64,000 nt of DNA from Hydrogenispora ethanolica (lineage in GTDB: Bacteria; Bacillota; UBA4882; UBA8346), in contig NZ_SLUN01000032.1 in assembly GCF_004340685.1 (NCBI RefSeq), positions 1 to 64,000 of the forward strand, given 5' to 3'. Within the stretch, counting starts at the first letter, position 1, and every line of letters starts with the position of its first letter. The notes beneath the pieces are model-generated. The model had not been told where the DNA came from, made no database searches, and saw nothing but the letters and a program-made list of their open reading frames with translations. Shown piece by piece: positions 42,108 to 51,777 of this stretch. Position numbers and translations under genes: made by a program.

Positions 42108-43354
42108 ATACAATGAAACAACTATTGATGATCGCCTATTATTTTCCACCCCTCGGTGGGGCGGGAGTACAACGTTCCGCCAAATTTGCCAAATATTTAG
42201 CCCGAATGGGTTGGGAGATTCGGATCATTGCGGCGGAACCGGCACCTTTTGAACCGTTAGATTCCTCATTGTTGACTGAACTCGATGAAACGACAGTACA
42301 GATTACTCGAGTCCCGAATCACGAACCCTTTCGATTTTGGGATCGCTTCCCGGGCGGGTGGCGCTTTAGGGCATTGCTTCAGGAATGGGTTCTCTTTCCG
42401 GATCGGATGTCAGGATGGTTGAAGCCGGCGCTGGACGCAGCCGCTCAAATCTGCTCCACCTATCCGGATATCCCGGTGTTCACTACCTCGGCACCGTACA
42501 CGGGGCATTTAATAGGTTTGGAACTCAAGCGGCGTTATCATTGTTTCTGGGTTGCCGACTTTCGAGATGAATGGACCCAAAACCCGTATCTAAAGTATCC
42601 TTCACCTTATCATTTGTCGAAACACTGCCGAGTTGAACATGCTGTATTGAATAGCGCGGATGTGGTGATTTCGGTTACGAAACAGATTACCGATAGCTTT
42701 AAACAGTTGGCGCCGAATTCGCCGGCTACTTTTGCGACCATCCCCAACGGTTTTGATCCGGAGGATCTAAAAGAACGTCAATATCATCGTAAACCTTATT
42801 TTCTCATCACTCATGTCGGCAATCTGAATCAGGACCGCGCAAAACTTATCCAGCCGATGATAGATGTATTACAGAAATTGGTCCGCGCTGGAAATGTTAG
42901 AGAAACAAATTTAAAAGTGCGTTTTATTGGGCCTGGCTCTTATCAAACGCTGCAGAATAAGGGACTGCCGTTTGTGGAAATCGTCGGCAGCCTCACACAT
43001 GATGCTGCCTTGGACGCTATGGCTGAAAGCGATTTGTTGGTTTTGGCAGAAGCGAATCCAGCCGCTTTCACCGGAAAAATCTTTGAGTATCTTGGCTTGC
43101 GACGGCCGATTTTAGGAGTGGTTCCTTCCGAGAGTCCGGCCGCGGAGTTGATTCGGGCAGCTTCTGCGGGATGGGTTGTGGATGCCGCTAACTGTACTCA
43201 ATTGGAACAAGTTTTACTGGAGGCTTATCAAGCTTGGCTTGGGGGAGTAGTCCCGGTGGAGCACCAACTGTCAGTGATTGGGAGCTACAACCGGCAGGTT
43301 CAGGCTGAACAGCTTGCGGCGTATATTACGAGGGGTTATTCAACTCATGGATGA
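42104..43354 (+). CDS. GT4-type glycosyltransferase
   Basis: A 416-residue GT-B enzyme. The N-terminal acceptor domain begins IAYYFPPLGGAGVQRSAKFA and includes TSAPYTGHLIGLEL and VADFRDEW; the donor domain includes THVGNLNQDRAKL, AESDLLVLAE and GKIFEYLGLRRPIL. The GTG at 42104 overlaps the previous stop; an ATG at 42113 is equally possible. It resembles the next gene product over its N-terminal half, so the two may have arisen by duplication. Confidence 0.85.
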   Translation: MNTMKQLLMIAYYFPPLGGAGVQRSAKFAKYLARMGWEIRIIAAEPAPFEPLDSSLLTELDETTVQITRVPNHEPFRFWDRFPGGWRFRALLQEWVLFPDRMSGWLKPALDAAAQICSTYPDIPVFTTSAPYTGHLIGLELKRRYHCFWVADFRDEWTQNPYLKYPSPYHLSKHCRVEHAVLNSADVVISVTKQITDSFKQLAPNSPATFATIPNGFDPEDLKERQYHRKPYFLITHVGNLNQDRAKLIQPMIDVLQKLVRAGNVRETNLKVRFIGPGSYQTLQNKGLPFVEIVGSLTHDAALDAMAESDLLVLAEANPAAFTGKIFEYLGLRRPILGVVPSESPAAELIRAASAGWVVDAANCTQLEQVLLEAYQAWLGGVVPVEHQLSVIGSYNRQVQAEQLAAYITRGYSTHG

Positions 43355-44606
43355 TATTAAGCGGCGCGTTTTAGTCATAGCCTATCATTACCCACCACTG
43401 GCTGGAGCGGGTATGTTAAAAATCCTTCGAACTACTCGCTATTTATCTGATTTTGGATGGGATCCCTTGATCTTAACTGTCAAAAACCCGGAGCCCTATC
43501 ATAGGGCCGATAATCCCATTCCCGAATCAGCCAGGGTTTACCGATCATGGCGTATTCCCGGCGGCAACTTCCTGGCGCGGATCCTACGCCGTTTGAACCT
43601 GGATGAGCGTTGGCTATTGCTTCCCGATCAATATATTTTTTGGATTCCGGGTTCACTGATTTATGGGTGGTATTTAATCATTCGCCAAAAAGTCGATTTG
43701 ATCTATGTTACGGGACCACCATATTCTGCTTTGCTTTGCGGCGCGTTACTAAAGGTATTGACGGGTCGTCCTTTGGTGGTCGATCTGCGCGACCCGTGGA
43801 GCTTTAATGCTGCTCGTAACGGTTATCCTACCAAGTTTCATCAATGGCTGGATCAACGATTGGAAAAATGGGTCCTGAAAACCGCCGATTTTATTACTTG
43901 CATTTATCGGATCACGCAAGAAGGATATGGCCGGCTTTATCCTTGGACTCGTGTAAAAACGGCTATTTTCTACGATACAATTGATCGCGGAGATCTCCCC
44001 GAAATAGTGGACAGTTATGCTAAGTTTACAATAACCTATCTCGGCACCTTTTATCCGCCGTTTCATACCTTGAAAGCCACTTTGCGGGCGATTCGATATT
44101 TGTTGGATCAGGGACAAATTACTTCGGACTCCTTTTGTTTCAATTACGTAGGACCTTTCGATAAAAAATTCAATAGTCTGATTGCCGAACTAAACTTGGC
44201 TCAAATCGTACGTCAGGCTGGTTACCAACCTCTAAAAGAGGCGCAGGTGGAGATCTTCAAAAGTCACGCCTTATTATTGCTGTTGGAATTTGCCACGATT
44301 AACACAAAACTGTTTGACTATCTGGCGGCCGGTAAGCCGATCCTCGCCGTAGTTCCGGAATTCCAGGAACTAGAGGAATTGTTGCAGACCTATGCGAGTG
44401 GTTTTTCAATGGTTAGTGATGGGGATTATCTGAAGATTGCCGCTATCATTGTACAGTATCATCAAGAGCATTACCAGGGTGAGTTACAGGTCGACCCTGG
44501 GAAACGCGAGCATTTTATCGCCAGGATGAATATCGAGCGTGAGACGCAGGAATTAACGGCGATATTTAATCAAATAATCGCTGAAAAAAAGGGATTAAAT
44601 GTTTGA
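43347..44606 (+). CDS. GT4-type glycosyltransferase
   Basis: A 419-residue GT-B enzyme with the same N-terminal pattern as its neighbour (VIAYHYPPLAGAGMLKILRT; VTGPPYSALLCGALL; VVDLRDPWSF). The donor half has ITYLGTFYPPFHTLKATLRA and NTKLFDYLAAGKPILAVVPE. The ATG at 43347 follows GAGGGG and overlaps the previous gene by 8 bp. It is AT-richer than the flanking chromosome, as are other genes here, which suggests transfer of the central part of the locus. Confidence 0.85.
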   Translation: MDDIKRRVLVIAYHYPPLAGAGMLKILRTTRYLSDFGWDPLILTVKNPEPYHRADNPIPESARVYRSWRIPGGNFLARILRRLNLDERWLLLPDQYIFWIPGSLIYGWYLIIRQKVDLIYVTGPPYSALLCGALLKVLTGRPLVVDLRDPWSFNAARNGYPTKFHQWLDQRLEKWVLKTADFITCIYRITQEGYGRLYPWTRVKTAIFYDTIDRGDLPEIVDSYAKFTITYLGTFYPPFHTLKATLRAIRYLLDQGQITSDSFCFNYVGPFDKKFNSLIAELNLAQIVRQAGYQPLKEAQVEIFKSHALLLLLEFATINTKLFDYLAAGKPILAVVPEFQELEELLQTYASGFSMVSDGDYLKIAAIIVQYHQEHYQGELQVDPGKREHFIARMNIERETQELTAIFNQIIAEKKGLNV

Positions 44607-45861
44607 ATTTCATAAACAAATGAACAAGTCCGGATGTCTAGCGGGTTGGCGAGAATATGTAACGGGGTTTATTGAGAAAACCCCTTTTCATTCGTTGCTT
44701 TTTATGATTGCAATCATCTATCTTGAAGGAGTCCCGGGGTTGCGCTGGCTAGTCTGGACAGCACGGCTTTTTCTGTTGTCCGGATTGGTGATATGGTTTT
44801 ATAACCTGCGCCGTAAAGGTTGTTCCTCCGTCCATATTCCCTTTTTGTTTCTGCTTTTTTTCGTATATAGCATGCTCTCTGGTATCTGGTCTACCTCTGT
44901 ACCCGATCCATCAGTGCTGCTCGATCTAATGATACTAGGTGTGTTCTTTTTTATGGCCACCAATGTTATCCAACCCGAAATTCATTTCCAAAAAGTTTTA
45001 TGGTTGGTTCAGTTCATCACGCTCTGCTTTACCGTGGTGACTATCGTGAAAACTTTTGGAACTGGTTTTCTTCGTGCCGGAGCATTTCCGGGGCAGGATC
45101 CGAATGTTTATGGATTTTATCTCTTGCTTGCCATGGGGATCCAACTGGCGTTTATCGCTGCCGGACCAAGGCAGAGGCATTTCTGGCTCCATGCGGGGCT
45201 GCTGATTCTCAACTTAACCTCTTTACTCATCACCGAATCGCGAGGGGATTTTCTGGGATTCGTTGTTATGTTTTTGATGCTTTTTTGGGTTGGTTCATTC
45301 AGAAAACGCTGGTTAGTCTTTGCGGGTTTCGTTTTAGCACTATTGTTTTTTTTACCGCCCGGCAGCGCTTTGTGGGAACGGTTTACATCGTTGGCAGTCG
45401 ACCGGGGGAACAGGCGGTTAGACATTTGGCTAATCAGTTGGCATATCATTCAAAGTCACCCGTGGTTCGGAATCGGGCTAAGCAATTTTCCGAATGAAAT
45501 AGGGACTTACATCCAAGGGACGAAGACGATGAATTTGATTCATCCCGGAACAGGTGTCCATAATAGCATTTTAGGGATCTGGTCCGAATTGGGTTTGGTC
45601 GGGTTGCTCTTCTTTGGCTGGATTTTGGCTACGGTTTTGATGCACGGTCGTCAAGTTATGAAGCGTCTTTCGAACGGCACATTTGAAAGTCTGGCCATCC
45701 AAGGATTACTGATTGCCACGACGGGCATATTCGCGGCCAGTCTTTGCCTAGGGGCTTATTTTCGAAAATATTTCTGGTTGCCCATGGCTCTCATTGAAGT
45801 CTTATATCAGAGGCGGCATCAGTTCGGACAAACTTCAGAAAAGACTGGAATTGAGCGATGA
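44599..45861 (+). CDS. O-antigen ligase/polymerase family protein (Wzy-like)
   Basis: A 420-residue membrane protein with about eleven hydrophobic helices. The Wzy/WaaL-family region is the large loop after LTSLLITESRGDFLGFVV and before IHPGTGVHNSILGIWSELGL, where the conserved H-N-x-x-L element lies. In a locus with a flippase and a phosphoglycosyl transferase it most likely polymerises repeat units on the outer face of the membrane; the family also includes ligases. It overlaps both neighbours by 4-8 bp. Confidence 0.82.
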   Translation: MFEFHKQMNKSGCLAGWREYVTGFIEKTPFHSLLFMIAIIYLEGVPGLRWLVWTARLFLLSGLVIWFYNLRRKGCSSVHIPFLFLLFFVYSMLSGIWSTSVPDPSVLLDLMILGVFFFMATNVIQPEIHFQKVLWLVQFITLCFTVVTIVKTFGTGFLRAGAFPGQDPNVYGFYLLLAMGIQLAFIAAGPRQRHFWLHAGLLILNLTSLLITESRGDFLGFVVMFLMLFWVGSFRKRWLVFAGFVLALLFFLPPGSALWERFTSLAVDRGNRRLDIWLISWHIIQSHPWFGIGLSNFPNEIGTYIQGTKTMNLIHPGTGVHNSILGIWSELGLVGLLFFGWILATVLMHGRQVMKRLSNGTFESLAIQGLLIATTGIFAASLCLGAYFRKYFWLPMALIEVLYQRRHQFGQTSEKTGIER

Positions 45862-46910
45862 TAAGGATCTGTTTTATCGCAGATGCAACGAGCCCGCATA
45901 CCCAAAAATGGGTACGCGGTTGTTTGAAATTGCATTGCGAAATTTTTGTCATATCGCATACTCCGGGAGAGATACCGGGCGCTCAGGTGATCGTTCATCC
46001 TTTGACTTTGCTCGGGTTTCCGAAATATTGCTGGTCAGTTCGGCGGTTAATCCGGGGAATTCGTCCCAATATCGTTCATGCTCATCAATTTGGGGCGCAT
46101 GGTCTTTATGCCTGGTTTTCAGGTTGTGGAGTTTTAGCGAATTCAGCCTGGGGATCGGATATCCTGGTTAATCCGCGTCGCTCGTTCTGGTTACGTTGTT
46201 TGGTCCGGTTTTTAATCAAACGTTCTGATATAATCACTTCAGTTAGTTCCCAAATTACCTCGGAATTGATACAATTGGGTGCGAAACCGGAAAAAATTTT
46301 GACCTTTATGATGGGTGTCGAGCGGGCTGATTTTGAATGGTTAAGTCAAGCGGCTAAACCGGAGAATCCTTTTGTGATCTGTTCACCCCGCCTCCATGAG
46401 CCGATTTATAATCTCCCGATTATTTTGAAAGCGTTTCAAATGATCAGCCATGATTATCCTGATGTTTGGCTATGGGTTATCGGAAGTGGGAGCCTAACGC
46501 AGGAATTACGAGACTTTGCAATTCATAACGGGAGCGAGCGGATTAAGTTTTGGGGCAGGGTCTCGCCGGAACAGAGCCGGGAGTTGCTGGCTCAAAGTCA
46601 AATCATGGTCAGTATACCGAAGAGTGACGGGACTCCGGTCAGTATGATGGAAGGGATGGCTGCCGGTTGTCTCTTAATCGTTTCAGATATTCCGGCCTAT
46701 CGCGAGTGGGTGCGACATGAGGAGAACGGTTTGGTGGTTGGGTTTAATGCTGATGAGTTAGCCTCAGCTTTTCGGCGAGGAATTGAACAGGCCGAATTTC
46801 GTGAACGGGCTCGAATTCAAAACCGTTGTTTGATTGAGTCGCGCGCTATCTGGGAGGATAAATTTAAGATGATGTTGGATTGGTATAAAAAGGCGGCTGA
46901 AATCGAATGA
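45858..46910 (+). CDS. GT4-type glycosyltransferase
   Basis: A 350-residue GT-B enzyme. CFIADATSPHTQKWVRGCL and IVHAHQFGAHGLYAWFSGC mark the acceptor half; VICSPRLHEPIYNLPIILKA and SIPKSDGTPVSMMEGMAAGC, with an E-x7-E-like donor motif, mark the GT4 half. It overlaps wzy and the next gene by 4 bp each. Donor sugar unknown. Confidence 0.87.
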   Translation: MIRICFIADATSPHTQKWVRGCLKLHCEIFVISHTPGEIPGAQVIVHPLTLLGFPKYCWSVRRLIRGIRPNIVHAHQFGAHGLYAWFSGCGVLANSAWGSDILVNPRRSFWLRCLVRFLIKRSDIITSVSSQITSELIQLGAKPEKILTFMMGVERADFEWLSQAAKPENPFVICSPRLHEPIYNLPIILKAFQMISHDYPDVWLWVIGSGSLTQELRDFAIHNGSERIKFWGRVSPEQSRELLAQSQIMVSIPKSDGTPVSMMEGMAAGCLLIVSDIPAYREWVRHEENGLVVGFNADELASAFRRGIEQAEFRERARIQNRCLIESRAIWEDKFKMMLDWYKKAAEIE

Positions 46911-48031
46911 AAATCACCATGTTACTATCCAATGGATTTGGGCCCGATCCACGCGTAGCGGCTGAGGCGGTCGCGTTGCAGTCCGCCGGGCACCAAGTTA
47001 CCATCTTTGCCTGGGATCGGACCGGAAGTATGCCGGAGCAAGAAGAATATCAGGGAGTGAAGGTCATTCGTTCCCAAATTCGAACGACATATAGCCGCGG
47101 ACCCATGCAAGTTTGTTGTTTTTTGAAATTTTGGCAGGAGTGCCGTAGCTTTTTGCAGAAAAATCCTACGCAGGCAATTCACTGTCATGACCTGGACACG
47201 TTATGGCCCGGCGTTGCGGAGGGACGGCTTCAAAAGGTACCGATAATCTTCGATGCGCATGAAGCATATCCCGATATGGTTGCCCACCTGTTTCCTAGGC
47301 CGATGGTCGCAGCCATTCGTTTGTTGGAGAAACGATTAGTACCTCAAACGACCGCCGTGATCACCGTGGGTCAAATTTTGGCGCGCCGTTTTGAAAGATT
47401 AAAAGCGCGACGGGTAGTCGTTGTCGGCAACTATAAGAAGCATCTATGGGATAAGCCGTCTGAAGCGCCGGATTGTCCGCCGCTGCGAATCATTTATGTG
47501 GGAGGATTAAATCGGGACCGTTTACTGGCGCCTCTCATCATGGCGATAGCCGGGACGACACGCTATCAACTGCTTATTGTAGGAGATGGTCTCGAGCGGG
47601 CGAAGCTTGAGGAATTGGCGGCAGGCGCGGACAATATCCAGTTTACCGGTTTTTTGCCGCAGGAGCGCGCCAGAGAATTCATCAATCTGAGCCATCTGGT
47701 CTATTATGGAGTCGCTGCGGAATATCCCAACAATCAATATAGTACGCCGAACTCATTATTTCTGGCAATGACTGCCGGACGCCCAATGCTTACGACAGCG
47801 GTTGGGGAAATTGCCACCATTGTTCAAGCCGAACATTGCGGCACGGTACTGTCAGATTTGCATAAAGACGAGATCGTGAAGGCGCTGGAACGATATTACG
47901 ATCCGGTTTTCTGGAAAGAACATTCCCGTAATGGGTTTCAAGCATCGTTGACAAAGTATAATTGGGAAAAAGCCAGTCAAAATTTGATATCGTTGTATCG
48001 GGAGCTGGAATGTAACCATGGGCAAGGCTGA
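46907..48031 (+). CDS. GT4-type glycosyltransferase
   Basis: A 374-residue GT-B enzyme. MLLSNGFGPDPRVAAEAVAL begins the acceptor domain and IHCHDLDTLWPGVAEG and IIFDAHEAYPDMVAH follow. The donor domain includes RIIYVGGLNRDRLLAPLI and LIVGDGLERAKLEELAAGAD. The C-terminal motif YPNNQYSTPNSLFLAMTAGR is in the usual nucleotide-sugar-contact position. It overlaps the next gene by 14 bp. Confidence 0.87.
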   Translation: MKITMLLSNGFGPDPRVAAEAVALQSAGHQVTIFAWDRTGSMPEQEEYQGVKVIRSQIRTTYSRGPMQVCCFLKFWQECRSFLQKNPTQAIHCHDLDTLWPGVAEGRLQKVPIIFDAHEAYPDMVAHLFPRPMVAAIRLLEKRLVPQTTAVITVGQILARRFERLKARRVVVVGNYKKHLWDKPSEAPDCPPLRIIYVGGLNRDRLLAPLIMAIAGTTRYQLLIVGDGLERAKLEELAAGADNIQFTGFLPQERAREFINLSHLVYYGVAAEYPNNQYSTPNSLFLAMTAGRPMLTTAVGEIATIVQAEHCGTVLSDLHKDEIVKALERYYDPVFWKEHSRNGFQASLTKYNWEKASQNLISLYRELECNHGQG

Positions 48032-49232
48032 ATTGATCTTGATAAATCATTACGCATCCATTCCGCGCTGGCCGGGACCGACGCGGAACTTCGATTTTGC
48101 CGCGGAATTGGTCCGTTTGGGTTGGAACGTCACCCTGGTAGGTTGTAAGTTCAACCATTATCTGCGGCGTTATTTGGAAAACCCGCCGGCCAGTGAGAAC
48201 GGAGTCCGTTTCCAGTGGGTCTGGAGCACTCCTTATCAGGGCAACTCCATCCAACGGGAGTTAAATATTATTGGATTTTCCCTTCTCAGCTTATGGCGGG
48301 GACTCTTCGTCCCAGGCGGAATCGTGCTGGCTGTAACCCCGCCACTGGAGTCGGCTTGCACTGCCTGGTTATTGTCGCGGTTGAAAGGAGTTCCTTTTGT
48401 TTTGGACGTGGAAGACCTTTGGCCGGATTCTTTAATTTCAATGGGGTTCACAAACCGTTGGGTTATCGGTTGGCTGCGCGGATTGGAGCGTTTTTTATAT
48501 CGCCATTCCGATCAGATTCTGGTGGTGGCTGATCAGATGCGCCAGTATTTACTGGACCAGGGAGTGCCCGGGTCCAAAATCAGCCTGATCCCGCTGGGCG
48601 CCAATTTACCAGCGGCCACTGACAACCGTCCGGCCATCCGGGCTCAATACGGGTGGCGGGACGATCAAGTCATCGCCGTCTATGTCGGTGCGCATGGACC
48701 GGCCAATGCTTTAGAAACTCTGATTCGTGCTGCGCAGTTGCTTGTCGATGAGCCGGCGCTCCAGATCGTTTTATTCGGGGATGGGTCCGATAAACCCCGT
48801 TTACAGCAGCTATTACAGAGCTTGAAGTTGACCAATGTCCGCCTGGCTGACCCGGTGCCGCCGGGAGAGGTCCCGGCGATTTTGGGAGCGGCCGATATCG
48901 GAATTGCCTCGCTGAAGGATACGCCGACCTTTAAAACAGTACGGCCCAATAAAATTTATGAGTACATGGCCGCCGGCTTGCCCATCGCCTGTTGTATCGA
49001 TGGTGAAGCGCGCCAGATCGTGGAGGAGGTCGGCTCGGGAATTTTTATTCGGCCCGAAGATGACCATGGATTGGCGGCTCAACTACGCCGTCTGGCATGC
49101 GATTCCGAATTGAGGCGGAGCCTCGGTGCCAACGGGTACCGTTTCTGCCGCGAGGAAGGGGATCGCCGTAAATTGGCCGCCACAATGGGCGCGGTTCTGG
49201 AAAAAGTGCTGGAAAGGTCTTCACGGCGATGA
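48018..49232 (+). CDS. GT4-type glycosyltransferase, WbuB-like
   Basis: A 404-residue GT-B enzyme. The pattern NFDFAAELVRLGWNVTLVGC, TPPLESACTAWLLSRLKGVP, LDVEDLWPDSLISMG and PNKIYEYMAAGLPIACCIDG is typical of WbuB-type amino-sugar transferases, which often add the second sugar after a phosphoglycosyl transferase. It lies directly upstream of that gene and overlaps it by 4 bp. The link to an N-acetylated donor is inference from the subfamily. Confidence 0.87.
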   Translation: MGKAELILINHYASIPRWPGPTRNFDFAAELVRLGWNVTLVGCKFNHYLRRYLENPPASENGVRFQWVWSTPYQGNSIQRELNIIGFSLLSLWRGLFVPGGIVLAVTPPLESACTAWLLSRLKGVPFVLDVEDLWPDSLISMGFTNRWVIGWLRGLERFLYRHSDQILVVADQMRQYLLDQGVPGSKISLIPLGANLPAATDNRPAIRAQYGWRDDQVIAVYVGAHGPANALETLIRAAQLLVDEPALQIVLFGDGSDKPRLQQLLQSLKLTNVRLADPVPPGEVPAILGAADIGIASLKDTPTFKTVRPNKIYEYMAAGLPIACCIDGEARQIVEEVGSGIFIRPEDDHGLAAQLRRLACDSELRRSLGANGYRFCREEGDRRKLAATMGAVLEKVLERSSRR

Positions 49233-49831
49233 TGAGACGGGTGCAGTTTTCGCTGAAGCATGGCTTGGATTTCTTGATGGCCTTGGTATTACTATTGCCA
49301 GTCGCTCTGTTCGTGTCGATCCTGGGCCTCATTTTATACCTGGATTCGCCGGGACCCATCTTCTTCCGGCAGTTGCGCCCCGGTCGCGGCGGAAAATTAT
49401 TTGGTCTTTATAAGTTGCGGACCATGACCCCCGGGGATCACACCGCCGCTACGCCGCGCAATCGCGACGGTTCGTTGGCGCTCACCAGCGACCTGGGAGG
49501 TTACACCCGCTTTGGAAGGGTATTGCGACGCTTCAGTCTGGATGAACTGCCGCAGCTTTTTAACATTCTAAAAGGGGAAATGAGTTTTATCGGTCCCCGG
49601 CCGGACCTCCCCGAGCACCTGGAGCTGTATACTGAGGAAGAACGGTTGAAACTGGCCGTGAAACCCGGTCTAACCGGTTTGGCTCAAGTGATGGGGCGCA
49701 ACGAGCTTCCCTGGAAGGAACGGCTGCAGCTGGATATCACCTATGTACGAAAGTATTCTTTGCTTTTAGATCTCAAAATTTTTCTGCTGACGCTGAGCCG
49801 GTTGATCAGCGGACGTGGCGTTTATCAATGA
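49229..49831 (+). CDS. Undecaprenyl-phosphate phosphoglycosyl transferase (PglC-like)
   Basis: A 200-residue monotopic phosphoglycosyl transferase, the short PglC/WcaJ-C type. One N-terminal re-entrant membrane helix (FLMALVLLLPVALFVSILGL) is followed by PIFFRQLRPGRGGKLF, YKLRTM, the catalytic Asp-Glu pair in FSLDELPQLFNILKGEMS and IGPRPDLPEH. It starts repeat-unit synthesis by moving a sugar phosphate to the lipid carrier. Neighbouring acetyltransferase and aminotransferase genes recall bacillosamine-type systems, but the sugar is not set by sequence. Confidence 0.92.
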   Translation: MMRRVQFSLKHGLDFLMALVLLLPVALFVSILGLILYLDSPGPIFFRQLRPGRGGKLFGLYKLRTMTPGDHTAATPRNRDGSLALTSDLGGYTRFGRVLRRFSLDELPQLFNILKGEMSFIGPRPDLPEHLELYTEEERLKLAVKPGLTGLAQVMGRNELPWKERLQLDITYVRKYSLLLDLKIFLLTLSRLISGRGVYQ

Positions 49832-50625
49832 GGCGGGGAGCGATTGGATTGACCATCGGAGGACTTCAACTGCGCGAATTGGAATGGGACACCCGTTTCT
49901 TCGGCCAAAAGATGGGGCGGATCATGATTGATCCGGCGCCGGAGCCGGCAGACTTCTCTGAAAATGCTTGGCGGCGAATCTTCGAAGTCGCTTCGCGGCA
50001 AAAGTATGAGTTTTTGCTTTGTGAGGCTGAGGCCACTCAAGCGCAGATCATTCAAACATTGAGTACCATGGGTGGTTCCTTGGCAGACGTGTTATTAACG
50101 CTGTCATACAATCTGGAAAAGGATTTAATGCAGCAACGGCTGGATTCCCCGGCGGTTCCGGCCAGTGAAGCAGATCTTCCGGGGATTATCGCGATCGCCG
50201 GCGACAGCTTTCGGCAATCCCGTTTCTTCCGGGATCGGCGTTTTGACCCCGGAAAAGCCGGGCAACTGTATCCCGAATGGGTGCGGAACGCTTTTCAAAC
50301 CACCGAGGATTTTTACGTCATCAAACAGCAGGAGGCGGTCGCCGCCTTCATTTCGTTGCAAAAACAAGAGGAACTGCTGAGCATTCGTTTATTGGCGGTA
50401 GAGCCTGATTGCCGGGGAATGGGGTTGGGGGAAAAACTAGTCGATTGGGCGATTGATTACGCGGCTGCCAATCGTTTGCGGCGGATCACCGTGGGCACGC
50501 AGGTCAGCAATTATCCGGCCCTCCGCCTCTATGAAAAAATGGGCTTTCGGGTAGAACGGGCGTTGTATCGTTTTCATTTTTGGCTGGCGTCTCCAAGCCA
50601 GTTGGGCATGGGTGGCCTGGGTTAA
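49828..50625 (+). CDS. GNAT N-acetyltransferase, WecD-like
   Basis: A 265-residue protein. ELEWDTRFFGQKMGRI at the N-terminus is the WecD-type extension, and the C-terminal GNAT domain has IRLLAVEPDCRGMGLGEKLV with the acetyl-CoA loop and PALRLYEKMGFRVERALYRF. WecD acetylates an amino sugar nucleotide (dTDP-fucosamine). Here it may acetylate an amino sugar made in this locus, possibly competing with or replacing the beta-helix enzyme at 38550. It overlaps the phosphoglycosyl transferase gene by 4 bp. Confidence 0.8.
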   Translation: MRRGAIGLTIGGLQLRELEWDTRFFGQKMGRIMIDPAPEPADFSENAWRRIFEVASRQKYEFLLCEAEATQAQIIQTLSTMGGSLADVLLTLSYNLEKDLMQQRLDSPAVPASEADLPGIIAIAGDSFRQSRFFRDRRFDPGKAGQLYPEWVRNAFQTTEDFYVIKQQEAVAAFISLQKQEELLSIRLLAVEPDCRGMGLGEKLVDWAIDYAAANRLRRITVGTQVSNYPALRLYEKMGFRVERALYRFHFWLASPSQLGMGGLG

Positions 50626-50661
50626 AAAATATTTTGGTGCTCAATAAAGGAGTGGGTTGTT

Positions 50662-51777
50662 TTGCAGGTTCCTGCATTTGATCTGACCCGTCAGAATGAA
50701 CAGTTGGCGAAACCGCTGGCCGAGGCTTACCAAAAGGTGGTTGCCGGCGGAAACTTTATCCTGGGTGAAGCCGTAAAACGGTTTGAAGCCGAAATGGCCG
50801 AGGTTTTACGGGTCAAGCATGCCGTGGCGGTGGCCAACGGCAGTGACGCTTTGGTATTGGCCCTGATGGCGCTGGAGATCGGACCGGGAGACGAAGTAAT
50901 CGTGCCCGGCTTTACTTTTTTCGCTACAGCCGGCGCGGTTTGCCGGGTCGGGGCGACGCCGGTCTTTGCCGATGTACTTCCGGGCAGCTATAATTTGAAT
51001 CCGGCTGCGGTGCGAACCAAGGTCACGTCACGGACCAAGGCGATCGTTCCGGTCCATCTGTTTGGCGGACCCGCCGCAATGGCGGAACTGATGGCGCTGG
51101 CAAGCGAATACAATGTAGCAGTGATCGAAGATGCCGCTCAGTCCGGCGGTTCCATTTGCGGGGGCTTGCCGACCGGATCCATTGGGGACCTGGGCTGTTT
51201 CAGCTTTTTCCCCACCAAAAATCTCGGCTGCTTCGGCGACGGCGGCATGGTGACCACGCAATCCGATGCGTTGGCGGAGAAATTGCGCATGCTCCGCGTC
51301 CATGGCGCCCGGAAAAAATATTACCATGAGTTGCTGGGGTTCAACAGCAGGCTGGATACGCTGCAGGCTGCCATTCTCCAGGTAAAACTGCCCCATTTGG
51401 GAGAATGGCTTGCCCGGCGCCAAGCGATCGCCGCGAAGTACCGGGAAGGTCTGAAGGGTGTTCCGGGGATTCATTTGCCGGATGAAGCCGAAGGCCATAC
51501 TTATAATCAGTTCACCATCACCACTCCTCGGCGCGATGCCTTGCGGGAGTATTTAGCGGCCCATGCCATCGGCAGCACGATTTATTATCCGCTTGGGCTG
51601 CATTTGCAGCCGGTCTTTTCCGGCTTGGGTTACGGGCGGGGCGATCTGCCTGTCACCGAAGAATTGACGGAGACGGTGCTATCGTTGCCGGTCTTCCCGG
51701 AGTTGTCCGAGGCCGAGCAGGAGTACGTGATCGCCAAAATTCTCAAGTTCAGTGAGGGAGAAACGTGCAGAAAATAG
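50662..51777 (+). CDS. wbpE: DegT/DnrJ/EryC1 aminotransferase, WbpE type
   Basis: A 371-residue PLP-dependent sugar aminotransferase. VANGSDALVLALMALEIG, GDEVIVPGFTFFATAGAV, EDAAQSGG and FFPTKNLGCFGDGGM, with PLP-binding Lys186, are the family hallmarks. In the Wbp route it puts an amino group at C3 of the 3-keto sugar from WbpB, using glutamate. The TTG start follows AAAGGAG by 8 nt. It overlaps the epimerase gene by 13 bp and lies 12 kb from wbpA-wbpB-wbpD, with the assembly genes between. Confidence 0.88.
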   Translation: MQVPAFDLTRQNEQLAKPLAEAYQKVVAGGNFILGEAVKRFEAEMAEVLRVKHAVAVANGSDALVLALMALEIGPGDEVIVPGFTFFATAGAVCRVGATPVFADVLPGSYNLNPAAVRTKVTSRTKAIVPVHLFGGPAAMAELMALASEYNVAVIEDAAQSGGSICGGLPTGSIGDLGCFSFFPTKNLGCFGDGGMVTTQSDALAEKLRMLRVHGARKKYYHELLGFNSRLDTLQAAILQVKLPHLGEWLARRQAIAAKYREGLKGVPGIHLPDEAEGHTYNQFTITTPRRDALREYLAAHAIGSTIYYPLGLHLQPVFSGLGYGRGDLPVTEELTETVLSLPVFPELSEAEQEYVIAKILKFSEGETCRK

